Shown here: piece after piece, positions 8,643-16,695 of the stretch
Layout: each line of letters begins with the position of its first letter
Position numbering within the stretch: the stretch's first letter is position 1
Origin: Pseudomonas fluorescens NCIMB 11764
Lineage (GTDB): Bacteria > Pseudomonadota > Gammaproteobacteria > Pseudomonadales > Pseudomonadaceae
Assembly (NCBI RefSeq): GCF_000293885.2
Contig: NZ_CP010945.1
Coordinates: forward strand, 4,298,001-4,362,000
Length of the DNA: 64,000 nucleotides
Direction: 5' to 3'
Made by a program: the position numbers and the translations under genes
The notes under the pieces: generated by a model
Told to the model about the DNA's origin: nothing
The model's database searches: none
The model's input: the letters and a program-made list of their open reading frames with translations, nothing else

Positions 8643-9458
8643 TTGAAGCACACAACTGATACGCCCGCTAGCGTCATCACGACACTTACCTACCTGGTCA
8701 AGCACGATGCGAAGCCCTATGTGCATACCGAGGCTCTGACCGGTGACAGTGAACCGCACTACTTTGCCGAACAGGAGGAGCGCGAGGTCACGATACACAA
8801 CGGTCGTCCGTTGGCAGGCAGCCTGTCTCTGGACAAGCAGGGGTTTGAACTCCATCGGCGGGATACGGTGGTCGACGACCTCTACGACGATGCCTTGGTG
8901 GAAAGCATCTACTATGACGAGGTCAAGGCCTTGATCAAGGAGTTGACGGGCGCGAGCCGGGTCGTCATCTTCGACCACACCAGGCGCAGCGACGCCGAAC
9001 GGCGGGATATTCGCGGTCCAGCCAGCCGTGTGCATAATGACTACACCGACCGCTCGGGGCCTGAGCGTATTCGCGACGTGCTGGGTCAGGATCAAGCCGC
9101 CGCACTGGTGTCGGTGGCCCAGATTAACCTCTGGCGCCCGATGAGCGGGCCCGTCAAGCGCTCACCGCTGGCCGTGTTGGACGCCTCGACGCTCAACTCC
9201 AATGACCTGCTGGCCACCGACTTGGTCTATCCGGATCGTATCGGTGAGATCTACCACCTGGCCTACAATCCGCAACAGCGCTGGTACTATTTTCCGGACA
9301 TGCGCCGTGACGAAGTCTTGCTGATCAAGGGGTATGACTCACGTCACGACGGCCGTGCCCGCTTCACGCCCCATACCGCCTTCAAAGACCCCAATACGCC
9401 GCCGGGAGCCCCGCCGCGCGAGAGTATCGAAGTTCGCACCCTGGCCTTCTTTGATTAG
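8643..9458 (+). CDS. CmcJ/NvfI-type oxidoreductase
   Basis: The 271-residue protein resembles the CmcJ/NvfI/AsqJ-like family of putative Fe(II)/2-oxoglutarate-type oxygenases or isomerases. Family-like segments are YYDEVKALIKELTGASRVVI, RGPASRVHNDYTDRSG (candidate metal ligands His and Asp), QINLWRPM, and HLAYNPQQRWYYFPDM followed by DEVLLIKGYDS. The start is TTG at 8643 behind GGGAGG at good spacing; no ATG fits. The substrate is unknown. It is not in an obvious operon; a fragment of a luciferase-like gene follows on the other strand. Confidence 0.7.
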   Translation: MKHTTDTPASVITTLTYLVKHDAKPYVHTEALTGDSEPHYFAEQEEREVTIHNGRPLAGSLSLDKQGFELHRRDTVVDDLYDDALVESIYYDEVKALIKELTGASRVVIFDHTRRSDAERRDIRGPASRVHNDYTDRSGPERIRDVLGQDQAAALVSVAQINLWRPMSGPVKRSPLAVLDASTLNSNDLLATDLVYPDRIGEIYHLAYNPQQRWYYFPDMRRDEVLLIKGYDSRHDGRARFTPHTAFKDPNTPPGAPPRESIEVRTLAFFD

Positions 9459-9548
9459 GTTTTTGCCGCTTGGCGCGGGCCTCCCGCCGCGCGGTGTTCC
9501 CCCCCCCGTGCTTTACCAGGCGACCACCCGCTTCTCGTTGGTAGGGAT

Positions 9549-9665
9549 GTATAGCGACTGGGTGAAGGGCTTGAACAGCTAACCACATTCGGCACGATCC
9601 GCAGTGCGCCAGTCCTCGACAATCAGCTGCTGAGTCTTTGGTGCGCGCGGATAGCTGATCCACCC
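9549..9665 (-). pseudogene. Third, fragmentary copy of the luciferase-like oxidoreductase gene
   Basis: The minus strand reads GWISYPRAPKTQQLIVEDWR, then a stop codon, then LFKPFTQSLYIPTN. This is clearly homologous to the GWINYPR ... VEDWR ... KPFTQSLYID region of the two intact copies at 5090 and 20685. It is more diverged than they are from each other, so it is an older relic. It ends abruptly before the AT-rich ltrA gene. Confidence 0.7.
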
Positions 9666-9689
9666 GTGATATGGCTTAATTATAAAGAT

Positions 9690-10790
9690 TCAACGATACC
9701 TGAAATTTAGGAAAACATAGCAGATCATGGTTGCTGTCAGGCCGACCAATATGTACTCGACGCGGGGTAGGAATATAACCAACCCACCTAGAGAAAACAC
9801 GATCAAGGTGTTTTGTAGTATGTATTTCCTTATTTTAGGTACCGCTATGAAGTAGCCATATTGCTTGCCTAAGAAAAATAAGGCCATGCCGATGATTGAC
9901 GTAATCTGGAAATCGCGCATCGCAATGTCATTCAGGATCGCATGCCTGATCAAATTTGCGAGAAGTGCTAGCCCCATAAATAGAAAAAGGTGCGAGTAGA
10001 TTAAGGAGTGTCCACTCATACTACTTTCATTTTTGCTCAGTAGGTAAAAGCTATCAAAATAGATCCACCAGATACTGCAAATCATGATAAATCCGGTGAT
10101 AGCTGCCATCACATTATAACGATCCCATTGAATGTCAGATAACCCTCCAGAAAGGCTAATTACCGACTCGCCCAATAAGATGAGGGTGAGTAAACCTAGT
10201 CGTTCAACCAAGTGTTCTGTATGTGCAGGCAATGGCTTTAGCTTACCCCAAGAAAACAAAGGGAGCAGAATGTCAAGTAAAATCCCAATGTAAGCGACAA
10301 GGTAACGCATAGGTGGGTCAAAAAGAATGGATGAAAGACTAACAACTGCGCTAACTAACAGGGCGAAGCCAAGCCTGGAGGAGAATTCGCTACGGTGATC
10401 GAATTTATTTATGGACGAAATGTACATAATACTGATGATGGCACGTATACCAAAATAGCAGGCAATAACAAGCGCATAGTTTACTTCCAATTCTTCCCCA
10501 ATCCGTGCAGACAGCACAATGAGCAGCAACATTAAAAATAATGTTGCCAAGCGGTGAAGGTTACTGTCTGTATCAAACCTGTTTGAGTAAATCGTGTGGC
10601 TGGACCAGATCCACCATAATGGAACAAAAAGCAGTAAAAATGTCCATAATTGCTCCTGTTCAAAGTGGCCATGATGAAGATGTCCAAGAGTATGCGTAAC
10701 CTTGCCAATTGCAACAACAAAAATCAGGTCAAAAAACAACTCTAACCATGTGGCGTGTCGATTTTTTTCATAATACTTCAAAGATTTCAT
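9690..10790 (-). CDS. ltrA: Low temperature requirement protein A (LtrA) family membrane protein
   Basis: The 366-residue polytopic membrane protein has the LtrA signature at the start (RHATWLELFFDLIFVVAIGK). Several hydrophobic helices follow, including LTLILLGESVISLSGGL, which matches the conserved ERLGLLTLILLGES block. LtrA was named from Listeria cold growth; its biochemical function is unknown. The gene is strikingly AT-rich compared with its neighbours and sits beside a broken gene fragment, so recent transfer is likely. It appears monocistronic. Confidence 0.85.
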   Translation of the reverse strand: MKSLKYYEKNRHATWLELFFDLIFVVAIGKVTHTLGHLHHGHFEQEQLWTFLLLFVPLWWIWSSHTIYSNRFDTDSNLHRLATLFLMLLLIVLSARIGEELEVNYALVIACYFGIRAIISIMYISSINKFDHRSEFSSRLGFALLVSAVVSLSSILFDPPMRYLVAYIGILLDILLPLFSWGKLKPLPAHTEHLVERLGLLTLILLGESVISLSGGLSDIQWDRYNVMAAITGFIMICSIWWIYFDSFYLLSKNESSMSGHSLIYSHLFLFMGLALLANLIRHAILNDIAMRDFQITSIIGMALFFLGKQYGYFIAVPKIRKYILQNTLIVFSLGGLVIFLPRVEYILVGLTATMICYVFLNFRYR

Positions 10791-10911
10791 TCGCTGCTGG
10801 CTCCGTGTGAACCTCTTTAATGTAGAAGGAAACTAACGGATAAGCGAACGGGTGGACGGGTATAGGCGTCAACCTTGGGGGCGATCGCAAAAACTGAGTG
10901 CAACACCTGAC

Positions 10912-11106
10912 CTAGTCCACCACCACGTCTGTTAGTACGGTCAATACAGAATCCAGCGTGCCATCGGGCCGATAGCAACATTGCGCACGGGCGGACCTTA
11001 GCGGGCAACTGGGCTGCTGTTCCGCCAACCATTCATTCAGCGCCTCGACCAGGACACGGGCCTCGACTATGGAATCTTCCGAACTGTCAAAAATTAACAT
11101 CGCCAT
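10912..11106 (-). CDS. Small hypothetical protein (64 aa)
   Basis: A short acidic frame (starts MAMLIFDSSEDSIVEARVLV) with one Cys pair. The upstream bases offer no strong ribosome-binding site. An overlapping frame (10817-11032) looks worse. I recognise no family. The rest of 10791-11309 shows no gene, only a likely promoter area for ltrA. Confidence 0.35.
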   Translation of the reverse strand: MAMLIFDSSEDSIVEARVLVEALNEWLAEQQPSCPLRSARAQCCYRPDGTLDSVLTVLTDVVVD

Positions 11107-11309
11107 TTTTTATGTCCTCGGTTCGCTGGGCTGATATTTTCGTGCCGCTGCTTTATGAGCGATGCTTATCGTTGGCAGCACCGTGGATTCTTCAATCTCC
11201 CGTATTGAAATATTATCGAACGCACACCTGGTGCGCTGCGCAATGGGGCACGTTCACCCTCGGCTACGGTGTGGGTGATGCCAAGCGATTTCACTATCTA
11301 GCGATTTCG

Positions 11310-11837
11310 TCAACTCACTAACGAAAGCTCAATCATCTGACTCATCTCGGTGAACTCCGGAGCCCCGTCATAGCGAAGCCCGTCAATGTAAAACGCTGGG
11401 GTGCCATTCACGCCGCTGCGTACGCCGCCATTAAAATCGGATTTTATTTTGGGTACGTAGGTACCGTCTTGCATGGCAAGATAGAGTTCTTCGTCGGAGA
11501 GGCCATGTTTTAAAGCGATGGCCCGAAACAGCGGCAGGCCCAATCGATCCTGATTTTCATACAATTCGTCGTGAGCCTCCCAGAAGAGTCCTCGACTCCC
11601 GGCATACTCAGCGGTGACGGCTGCACCCATCGCATGCGGGTGAGCAGTGGTCAGTGGAAAGTTACGGAACACAAACTGCAGATCATCGCGAAAATGCTGC
11701 TGTAGCTTTTTGACGACCCAATACGCTAAACCGCAGTAGGGACATTCATAGTCGCCAAATTCCACCAGTGTGACCTTAGCATGCGCACTTCCCTGGCGAT
11801 GGTCGCTGGCACTTACCGGGACTTTGAGAGTGGCCAT
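11310..11837 (-). CDS. DsbA-family thioredoxin-fold protein
   Basis: The 175-residue protein has a thioredoxin-4/DsbA fold. The segment KVTLVEFGDYECPYCGLAYW carries the CPYC redox site, and VNGTPAFYIDG carries the cis-proline loop. There is no signal peptide, so it should act in the cytoplasm as a disulfide oxidoreductase. Its start lies 17 bp after the peroxiredoxin stop on the same strand, so the two form an operon and may act as an electron donor/peroxidase pair. The stress-tolerance island known from Pseudomonas also carries a thioredoxin-like gene near clpG and kefB, which fits the gene context here. Confidence 0.85.
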   Translation of the reverse strand: MATLKVPVSASDHRQGSAHAKVTLVEFGDYECPYCGLAYWVVKKLQQHFRDDLQFVFRNFPLTTAHPHAMGAAVTAEYAGSRGLFWEAHDELYENQDRLGLPLFRAIALKHGLSDEELYLAMQDGTYVPKIKSDFNGGVRSGVNGTPAFYIDGLRYDGAPEFTEMSQMIELSLVS

Positions 11838-11854
11838 GGGATCACCTGTTAATT

Positions 11855-12391
11855 TTAGGTTGGCGTGCTTTGTGATGAATTCGCCAGAGCATCCAGCGCA
11901 TCCAGAATGCCGTCCGCCCCCGGATTGATTGCCATTGGTGAGATGTAGCTCCAGGCGATCACTCCCTCCTTGTCAATCACGAACAACGCCCGCTTACAAA
12001 CTCCCAGGTGGGAGTCGTACGCTCCATACTGTCGCGCCACAGCCCCTTTGGGCTCGAAATCGGCGAGCAGGCTGAAGTGAAAATTCCGATCTTTGGAAAA
12101 GGCCTGATGACACCAAGCGCTGTCAACCGAGATACCCAGTAGCGTCGCACCGTATTCTCTGAATGTGGGTAGCAACTGGTTGTACAAGGTCAGTTGGTCG
12201 CCACAAACCGAAGTCCAGTCTGCGGGATAAAACGCCAGTATCACGGGATTTCCCTTTAGCTCGCGTAGCGACAACTGCTGATCAGGGGTTGCGTACAGAG
12301 TGAAGTCGGGCGCGACAGTGCCGGCCGGCAGCGGCCCCTGAACCAGGTCGCCATTCGTTTCTTTCGCATCATCCAATTCTGAAGTGTGCAT
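11855..12391 (-). CDS. Peroxiredoxin (AhpC/TSA family)
   Basis: The 178-residue cytoplasmic protein has the peroxiredoxin fold: VAPDFTLYATPDQQLSLREL, then VILAFYPADWTSVCGDQ with the peroxidatic Cys in SVCGDQ, followed by LLGISVDSAWCHQAFSKD. Extra cysteines (AWCHQ, GVCKRALFVID) could resolve the disulfide. It reduces peroxides using a thiol donor, plausibly the DsbA-like protein encoded 17 bp downstream. The first 25 residues before the fold are hydrophilic. No clear SD sequence precedes ATG 12391. Confidence 0.88.
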   Translation of the reverse strand: MHTSELDDAKETNGDLVQGPLPAGTVAPDFTLYATPDQQLSLRELKGNPVILAFYPADWTSVCGDQLTLYNQLLPTFREYGATLLGISVDSAWCHQAFSKDRNFHFSLLADFEPKGAVARQYGAYDSHLGVCKRALFVIDKEGVIAWSYISPMAINPGADGILDALDALANSSQSTPT

Positions 12392-12427
12392 GGCTTGAGC
12401 CCTTATAGATGGGCGGTTGGGGTCTGC

Positions 12428-12743
12428 TCAGCGGGATACGACTTGCCCGGGGGGATAACTCCATCCACCGCCAAGTGATTTATAAATGGCGACGATGCCT
12501 CGATACACCTCGTTCGAGGCCTGAGCCTGAGTGTCTTCGGTTGCGAGACGTTCACGATCCGCATCAAGAAGCACGAGGAGATCCGCCGTGCCTTCGCGGT
12601 ATTGGATTGAGGCCAGGTTGGTAGCGGAAAGGCTGGATTCGCTCTGACGCACCACTGACTATAGTCGTTGTTGGCGCTTGCCGTAATCGCTGAACGCGTT
12701 CTCCGTTTCCTCCAATGCCGGCAAGACCTCGCGCGCTCGTTCT
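12428..12743 (-). pseudogene. Outer membrane efflux factor (OprM/NodT type) C-terminal remnant
   Basis: The minus strand reads LPALEETENAFSDYGKRQQR, an in-frame TAG stop, then ASIQYREGTADLLVLLDADR and IVAIYKSLGGGW. This is the characteristic end of RND-pump outer membrane factors. The 5' part is missing and the stop interrupts what is left. Confidence 0.7.
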
Positions 12744-12855
12744 TTTGCTGTCATTTTCGACGGCTTTTTTATCCGATGGTTTTGGTGCGAACCGCAATCA
12801 TGTCCTTGCTGATCGATTCGCCCCTGCGAATTCCGACATCGAAGCGTTGCTCGAT
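12744..12855 (-). pseudogene. LysR-family regulator fragment
   Basis: The minus strand encodes TSVIEQRFDVGIRRGESISK then DMIAVRTKTIG, matching the effector-binding domain of LysR regulators (FDxGIRLGE ... DMIAVR). It is joined directly to the efflux-factor remnant. The helix-turn-helix part is absent. From here to 13164 no intact gene is present; the last part should hold the clpG promoter, but I could not identify a convincing sigma-32 site. Confidence 0.6.
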
Positions 12856-13164
12856 CACGCTGGTGATTCCATAGCCTCATTTGCTGATGAGTTGGTGCTT
12901 TACGACTGGCGGTATTTTTGAGCACAAATTTATCAGACGTCGTTCGTCGGTATCCTGGATCGCCCATAGCGTGTTTTGATGAGATCCGACTATCGTTATT
13001 GGATGGCGTCGTCTGCCGAGACTGCCATTCCCTCCAACGTAATCGTCTTCCTGAGCAATCTCAGCGTATTGCGGATCTCATGCCCCTATGTCTTGAGCAT
13101 CGTTTACGGGGACGTAGATCCATCCGAATGAGTCCGTGTTATCCATCTTTGGAGACAACTCATC

Positions 13165-15927
13165 ATGGCTACTCTCTGTGAAATATGTAATGCGAGACCC
13201 GCTGTAGCGCGAGTGACCGTATCGCAAAATGGCCAAGCCAGGACAATGTCCATTTGCGACCACGATTACCGTCAACTCTTACGCCATCAAAGCATGTTGA
13301 ATCCATTCGACTCTCTACTGGGCGGGGGTGTGTCCCGCTTTTTCGACAGCATGGGCGGAGCAAAGGATCAAGCGGGTGATGACTTCAGGCTCTCTGCGCA
13401 AGTGCCTCGAGAATCTGTCGATGCAACCGATGCATTCAGTTCCCAGACGCTGGAAATCCTGCAACGCGCGGGTGAGAAAGCCCATGAGTTTAACCGCAGC
13501 GAGCTCGATACTGAGCATTTGTTGTATGTGCTTGCGGATACCGATGTTGGTACGGCGTTGCTTAAGGAGCTGAAGCTTTCTCCGGACGAGATCAAAGGCT
13601 ACGTTGATCAACATGCTCAGAGGGGCACAGCGGAGGCCCAGGCCCCGGTGGATCAGATGAGCATTTCGCCACGTTTAAAGAAAGTTTTCAATTTTGCATT
13701 CCAGGCATCTCGTGATTTAGGACATTCGTACGTTGGCCCAGAGCATTTGTTGATCGGGCTTGCCTCTGTACCAGAAAGTATTGCCGGGACATTGTTAAAA
13801 AAATACGGCGTAACGCCTGAAGCCTTGCGGCAGAAGGTGGTCAAGGTGGTAGGTAAGGGGGCTGAGGACGGGCGAGTCGACACCCCGACGGGAACACCGA
13901 CACTCGACAAGTTCGGTCGCGACCTGACGTCACTGGCTCGTGAGGGCAAACTCGATCCCGTACTGGGGCGCGCGCAGGAAATCGAAAATACCATCGAGGT
14001 GCTGGCGCGGCGCAGAAAGAACAATCCGGTTCTTATCGGCGAACCTGGCGTTGGTAAGACAGCCATCGTTGAAGGGCTTGCACAACGAATAGTAAAGGGC
14101 GATGTGCCCGAGATCCTGCGCGGCAGACGGCTTGTTGAAGTCAATCTGAACTCAATGGTTGCGGGCTCTAAATATCGTGGTGAATTTGAGGAGCGAGCCA
14201 AGCAACTGCTTGATGAAGTCGCCGCAAAAAGCTCGGAGCTTATTCTGTTCATCGACGAGTTACATACGATCGTTGGCGCGGGGCAGGGTGGTGAGGAGGG
14301 CGGCCTCGATATTGCCAACGTACTCAAACCCGCATTGGCACGCGGAGAGCTTAGCTTGATCGGTGCGACGACACTCAATGAGTATCAAAAGCACATCGAA
14401 AAAGACGCAGCGCTTGAACGACGTTTTCAGCCTGTGCTGATATCCGAACCCACCGTAGAACAGACCATCATTATCCTGCGTGGGCTGCGCGACAAGCTTG
14501 AGGCTCACCATCAAGTCACATTCGCCGATGAAGCATTTGTGGCGGCAGCAGAGCTGTCGGATCGTTACATCACCTCGCGCTATTTGCCGGATAAAGCCAT
14601 AGACCTAATCGATCAGGCCGCGGCCCGCGTTCGAATCAGTTCCTCGTCAAGGCCGGCCAGCATCCAGGAGCTGGAAGCCGAAATCACGCAACTTAAACGT
14701 GAACAGGATTATGCATCCTCTCGTAAACGTTTTGATGAATCCAAAGGCTTCGAAGAACGCATTGGTCAAAAACAAGCGCAACTGGGAGAGGAAACAGAAG
14801 CCTGGCAGCGCAAGACAGGTTCCGAAACCCTTGAGGTGACCCTGGAATCAATTGCCGAGGTGCTGTCCCGTCTCACCGGTATTCCTGTGACCGAGCTTAC
14901 GCAGGAAGAGCGTCAAAAACTGTTGAATATGGAAGACACGTTGCGTGAGCGGCTGGTTGGACAGGAAGACGCTGTTCTCGCGGTCAGCGATGCCGTTCGT
15001 TTGTCTCGAGCCGGCCTTGGTCAGGCGAACAGACCTATTGCCACGTTTCTCTTTCTTGGCCCTACGGGCGTCGGCAAAACTGAACTTGCCAAAGCGTTGG
15101 CGGAAACGGTGTTTGGTGACGAGCAATCGATCATTCGTATTGATATGTCGGAGTACATGGAGCGTCATGCAGTTGCTCGGTTGATCGGTGCGCCACCCGG
15201 TTATGTGGGATACGACGAGGGCGGTCAGTTGACAGAGCGTGTCCGCCGCAAGCCCTACAGTGTGATTCTGCTCGACGAGATCGAGAAGGCGCATCCCGAT
15301 GTGAGCAACGTATTGCTGCAGGTATTCGACGATGGGCGTCTCACGGACGGCAAGGGACGTGTTGTGGACTTCAGCAATACGATCATCATTGCCACCAGTA
15401 ACCTGGGCTCTCCCATCATCATGGAGAATCTCGAGCGCCCTGAAGATGAACGCCTTACGGAAAAAGCGTTACGTAATGAATTGATGGGAGTCTTGAAAGG
15501 GCATTTTCGTCCCGAATTCCTGAACCGTATTGATGACATCATCGTGTTTCATGCCCTTACCCGTGACAACATCCGATCGATTGTGAACATTCAGCTTGAT
15601 CGGGTCATTCGAACCGCAGCTGCACAGAACATCACAGTGAAAGTTGATGGCTCACTCATTGATCATCTGGCGGACGTTGGTTATCAGCCAGAGTTTGGCG
15701 CGCGCGAGTTGAAACGTCAGATTCGCCAGACCGTCGAAACGCGGCTTGCGAAGGAAATGCTCGCTGGCAAGCTGCAAGCCGGCGACAGTGTTGAGTTGGG
15801 TTACGACACGGAACGTAGGGAAGTGGTCTTCAATAAGGTGGAGGTGGATGCGCCAAAGACCTCCGGAAAGAGTAGTCCGCCAGACCAGCCAGATGATCTA
15901 GCACCTACTGCGGAGACTGGGACTTAG
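13165..15927 (+). CDS. clpK: ClpG/ClpK-type stand-alone AAA+ disaggregase
   Basis: The 920-residue Hsp100 protein starts with a Cys-rich module ([13 protein letters not shown] ... SICDHDY) that could bind zinc. A Clp_N repeat pair follows ([35 protein letters not shown]). The first AAA+ domain has Walker A GEPGVGKT and Walker [13 protein letters not shown] short coiled-coil M domain lies near [20 protein letters not shown]. The second AAA+ domain has Walker A GPTGVGKT and [12 protein letters not shown] see no ClpP-docking IGF/IGL loop, consistent with a stand-alone disaggregase. ClpG/ClpK proteins are known to raise heat tolerance and are carried on mobile stress islands. PsiE and KefB genes follow, as in those islands, but the usual hsp20, ftsH and yfdX genes are missing here. 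Confidence 0.9.
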   Translation: MATLCEICNARPAVARVTVSQNGQARTMSICDHDYRQLLRHQSMLNPFDSLLGGGVSRFFDSMGGAKDQAGDDFRLSAQVPRESVDATDAFSSQTLEILQRAGEKAHEFNRSELDTEHLLYVLADTDVGTALLKELKLSPDEIKGYVDQHAQRGTAEAQAPVDQMSISPRLKKVFNFAFQASRDLGHSYVGPEHLLIGLASVPESIAGTLLKKYGVTPEALRQKVVKVVGKGAEDGRVDTPTGTPTLDKFGRDLTSLAREGKLDPVLGRAQEIENTIEVLARRRKNNPVLIGEPGVGKTAIVEGLAQRIVKGDVPEILRGRRLVEVNLNSMVAGSKYRGEFEERAKQLLDEVAAKSSELILFIDELHTIVGAGQGGEEGGLDIANVLKPALARGELSLIGATTLNEYQKHIEKDAALERRFQPVLISEPTVEQTIIILRGLRDKLEAHHQVTFADEAFVAAAELSDRYITSRYLPDKAIDLIDQAAARVRISSSSRPASIQELEAEITQLKREQDYASSRKRFDESKGFEERIGQKQAQLGEETEAWQRKTGSETLEVTLESIAEVLSRLTGIPVTELTQEERQKLLNMEDTLRERLVGQEDAVLAVSDAVRLSRAGLGQANRPIATFLFLGPTGVGKTELAKALAETVFGDEQSIIRIDMSEYMERHAVARLIGAPPGYVGYDEGGQLTERVRRKPYSVILLDEIEKAHPDVSNVLLQVFDDGRLTDGKGRVVDFSNTIIIATSNLGSPIIMENLERPEDERLTEKALRNELMGVLKGHFRPEFLNRIDDIIVFHALTRDNIRSIVNIQLDRVIRTAAAQNITVKVDGSLIDHLADVGYQPEFGARELKRQIRQTVETRLAKEMLAGKLQAGDSVELGYDTERREVVFNKVEVDAPKTSGKSSPPDQPDDLAPTAETGT

Positions 15928-16047
15928 CCCCAGCACACTCACGGAACCTGGGAGCAGGCCTGTTGATCACGACGTGCAGTGGTGTACTGGATCCTCAAAT
16001 GCCTGGACGAGCCCGGCAGACTGAAGACGCAAGTGTGGAGGGTTATC

Positions 16048-16554
16048 GTGTCAAAGCCTGATTCTGAAAGGCGTGAGCGCAACTCGACGCTGAAAAATTT
16101 CAGACTTCAGTGGGCGCTGATGAATGCTTACGAACGTTTCGAACAATTGGTTGTTATAGCGCTCAGTCTCATCATCGCGTCTGTGATTTTGATGGCGCTA
16201 CTGCAGCTCTGTCGCAGGGTTGTGCCGTTGGTGATCGGTGGTGCGATTGACCCTCTGGATCACGATGTTTTCCAGGCCCTCTTTGGCTCAATCTTCACCG
16301 TGCTGATAGCCCTGGAGTTCAAGCATTCGATTGTGCGCCCCGCCTTAAGACGCAACAGCATCGTTCAGGTTCGCACAGTGCTGTTGATCGCCTTGCTGGC
16401 GCTCAGCCGGAAGTTCGTTATTCTCGATTCTGCCGCTACTCCTGCGCTCACCATTGCCGCACTAGGATTTGCCACCCTGGTACTCGGCATCGTCTGCTGG
16501 CTCTTACGAGAGCGTGATAAGGATGACTTACGAGAAAGTGATAAGGATGAATAG
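16048..16554 (+). CDS. psiE: PsiE-family membrane protein
   Basis: The 168-residue protein has a PsiE domain: YERFEQLVVIALSLIIASV starts the first of about four membrane helices, and FGSIFTVLIALEFKHSI followed by VQVRTVLLIALLALSRKFVI are family hallmarks. The frame opens at 15979, but GTG 16048 follows GGAGGG at ideal spacing and is the better start. The C-terminal tail repeats the residues RDKDDLRESDKDE. PsiE function is unknown (phosphate-starvation-inducible in E. coli); in stress-tolerance islands it accompanies kefB and clpG, as it does here. Confidence 0.85.
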   Translation: MSKPDSERRERNSTLKNFRLQWALMNAYERFEQLVVIALSLIIASVILMALLQLCRRVVPLVIGGAIDPLDHDVFQALFGSIFTVLIALEFKHSIVRPALRRNSIVQVRTVLLIALLALSRKFVILDSAATPALTIAALGFATLVLGIVCWLLRERDKDDLRESDKDE

Positions 16555-16560
16555 CTACAA

Positions 16561-16674
16561 TTCTTGGTGAACGCTCCGGATCTGGTGCTTAGTCCTGAAG
16601 AATTTGCGGAAATGAGCGCTCAGATTGAAAGCTCTGCTCAACACGCCTGGCCGTGGACGCATTACCGGTCCTGA
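16561..16674 (+). pseudogene. 3' tail of an unknown gene (copy B)
   Basis: This is the same LSPEEFAEMSAQIESSAQ ... HAWPWTHYRS tail as at 4309-4422, stopping at TGA 16672-16674 and 21 bp before the kefB start. A tiny gene starting at GTG 16567 cannot be excluded, but no SD sequence supports it. Identity to copy A is near complete over the last 90 bp. Confidence 0.45.
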
Positions 16675-16695
16675 TGTGGGATGAGGGTCAATGCC

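Noticed and set aside
13040..13164. Sigma-32 promoter before clpG
   Set aside because: CTTGAG and CCCCTA-like pieces occur but not in the required order and spacing, so no site is claimed.
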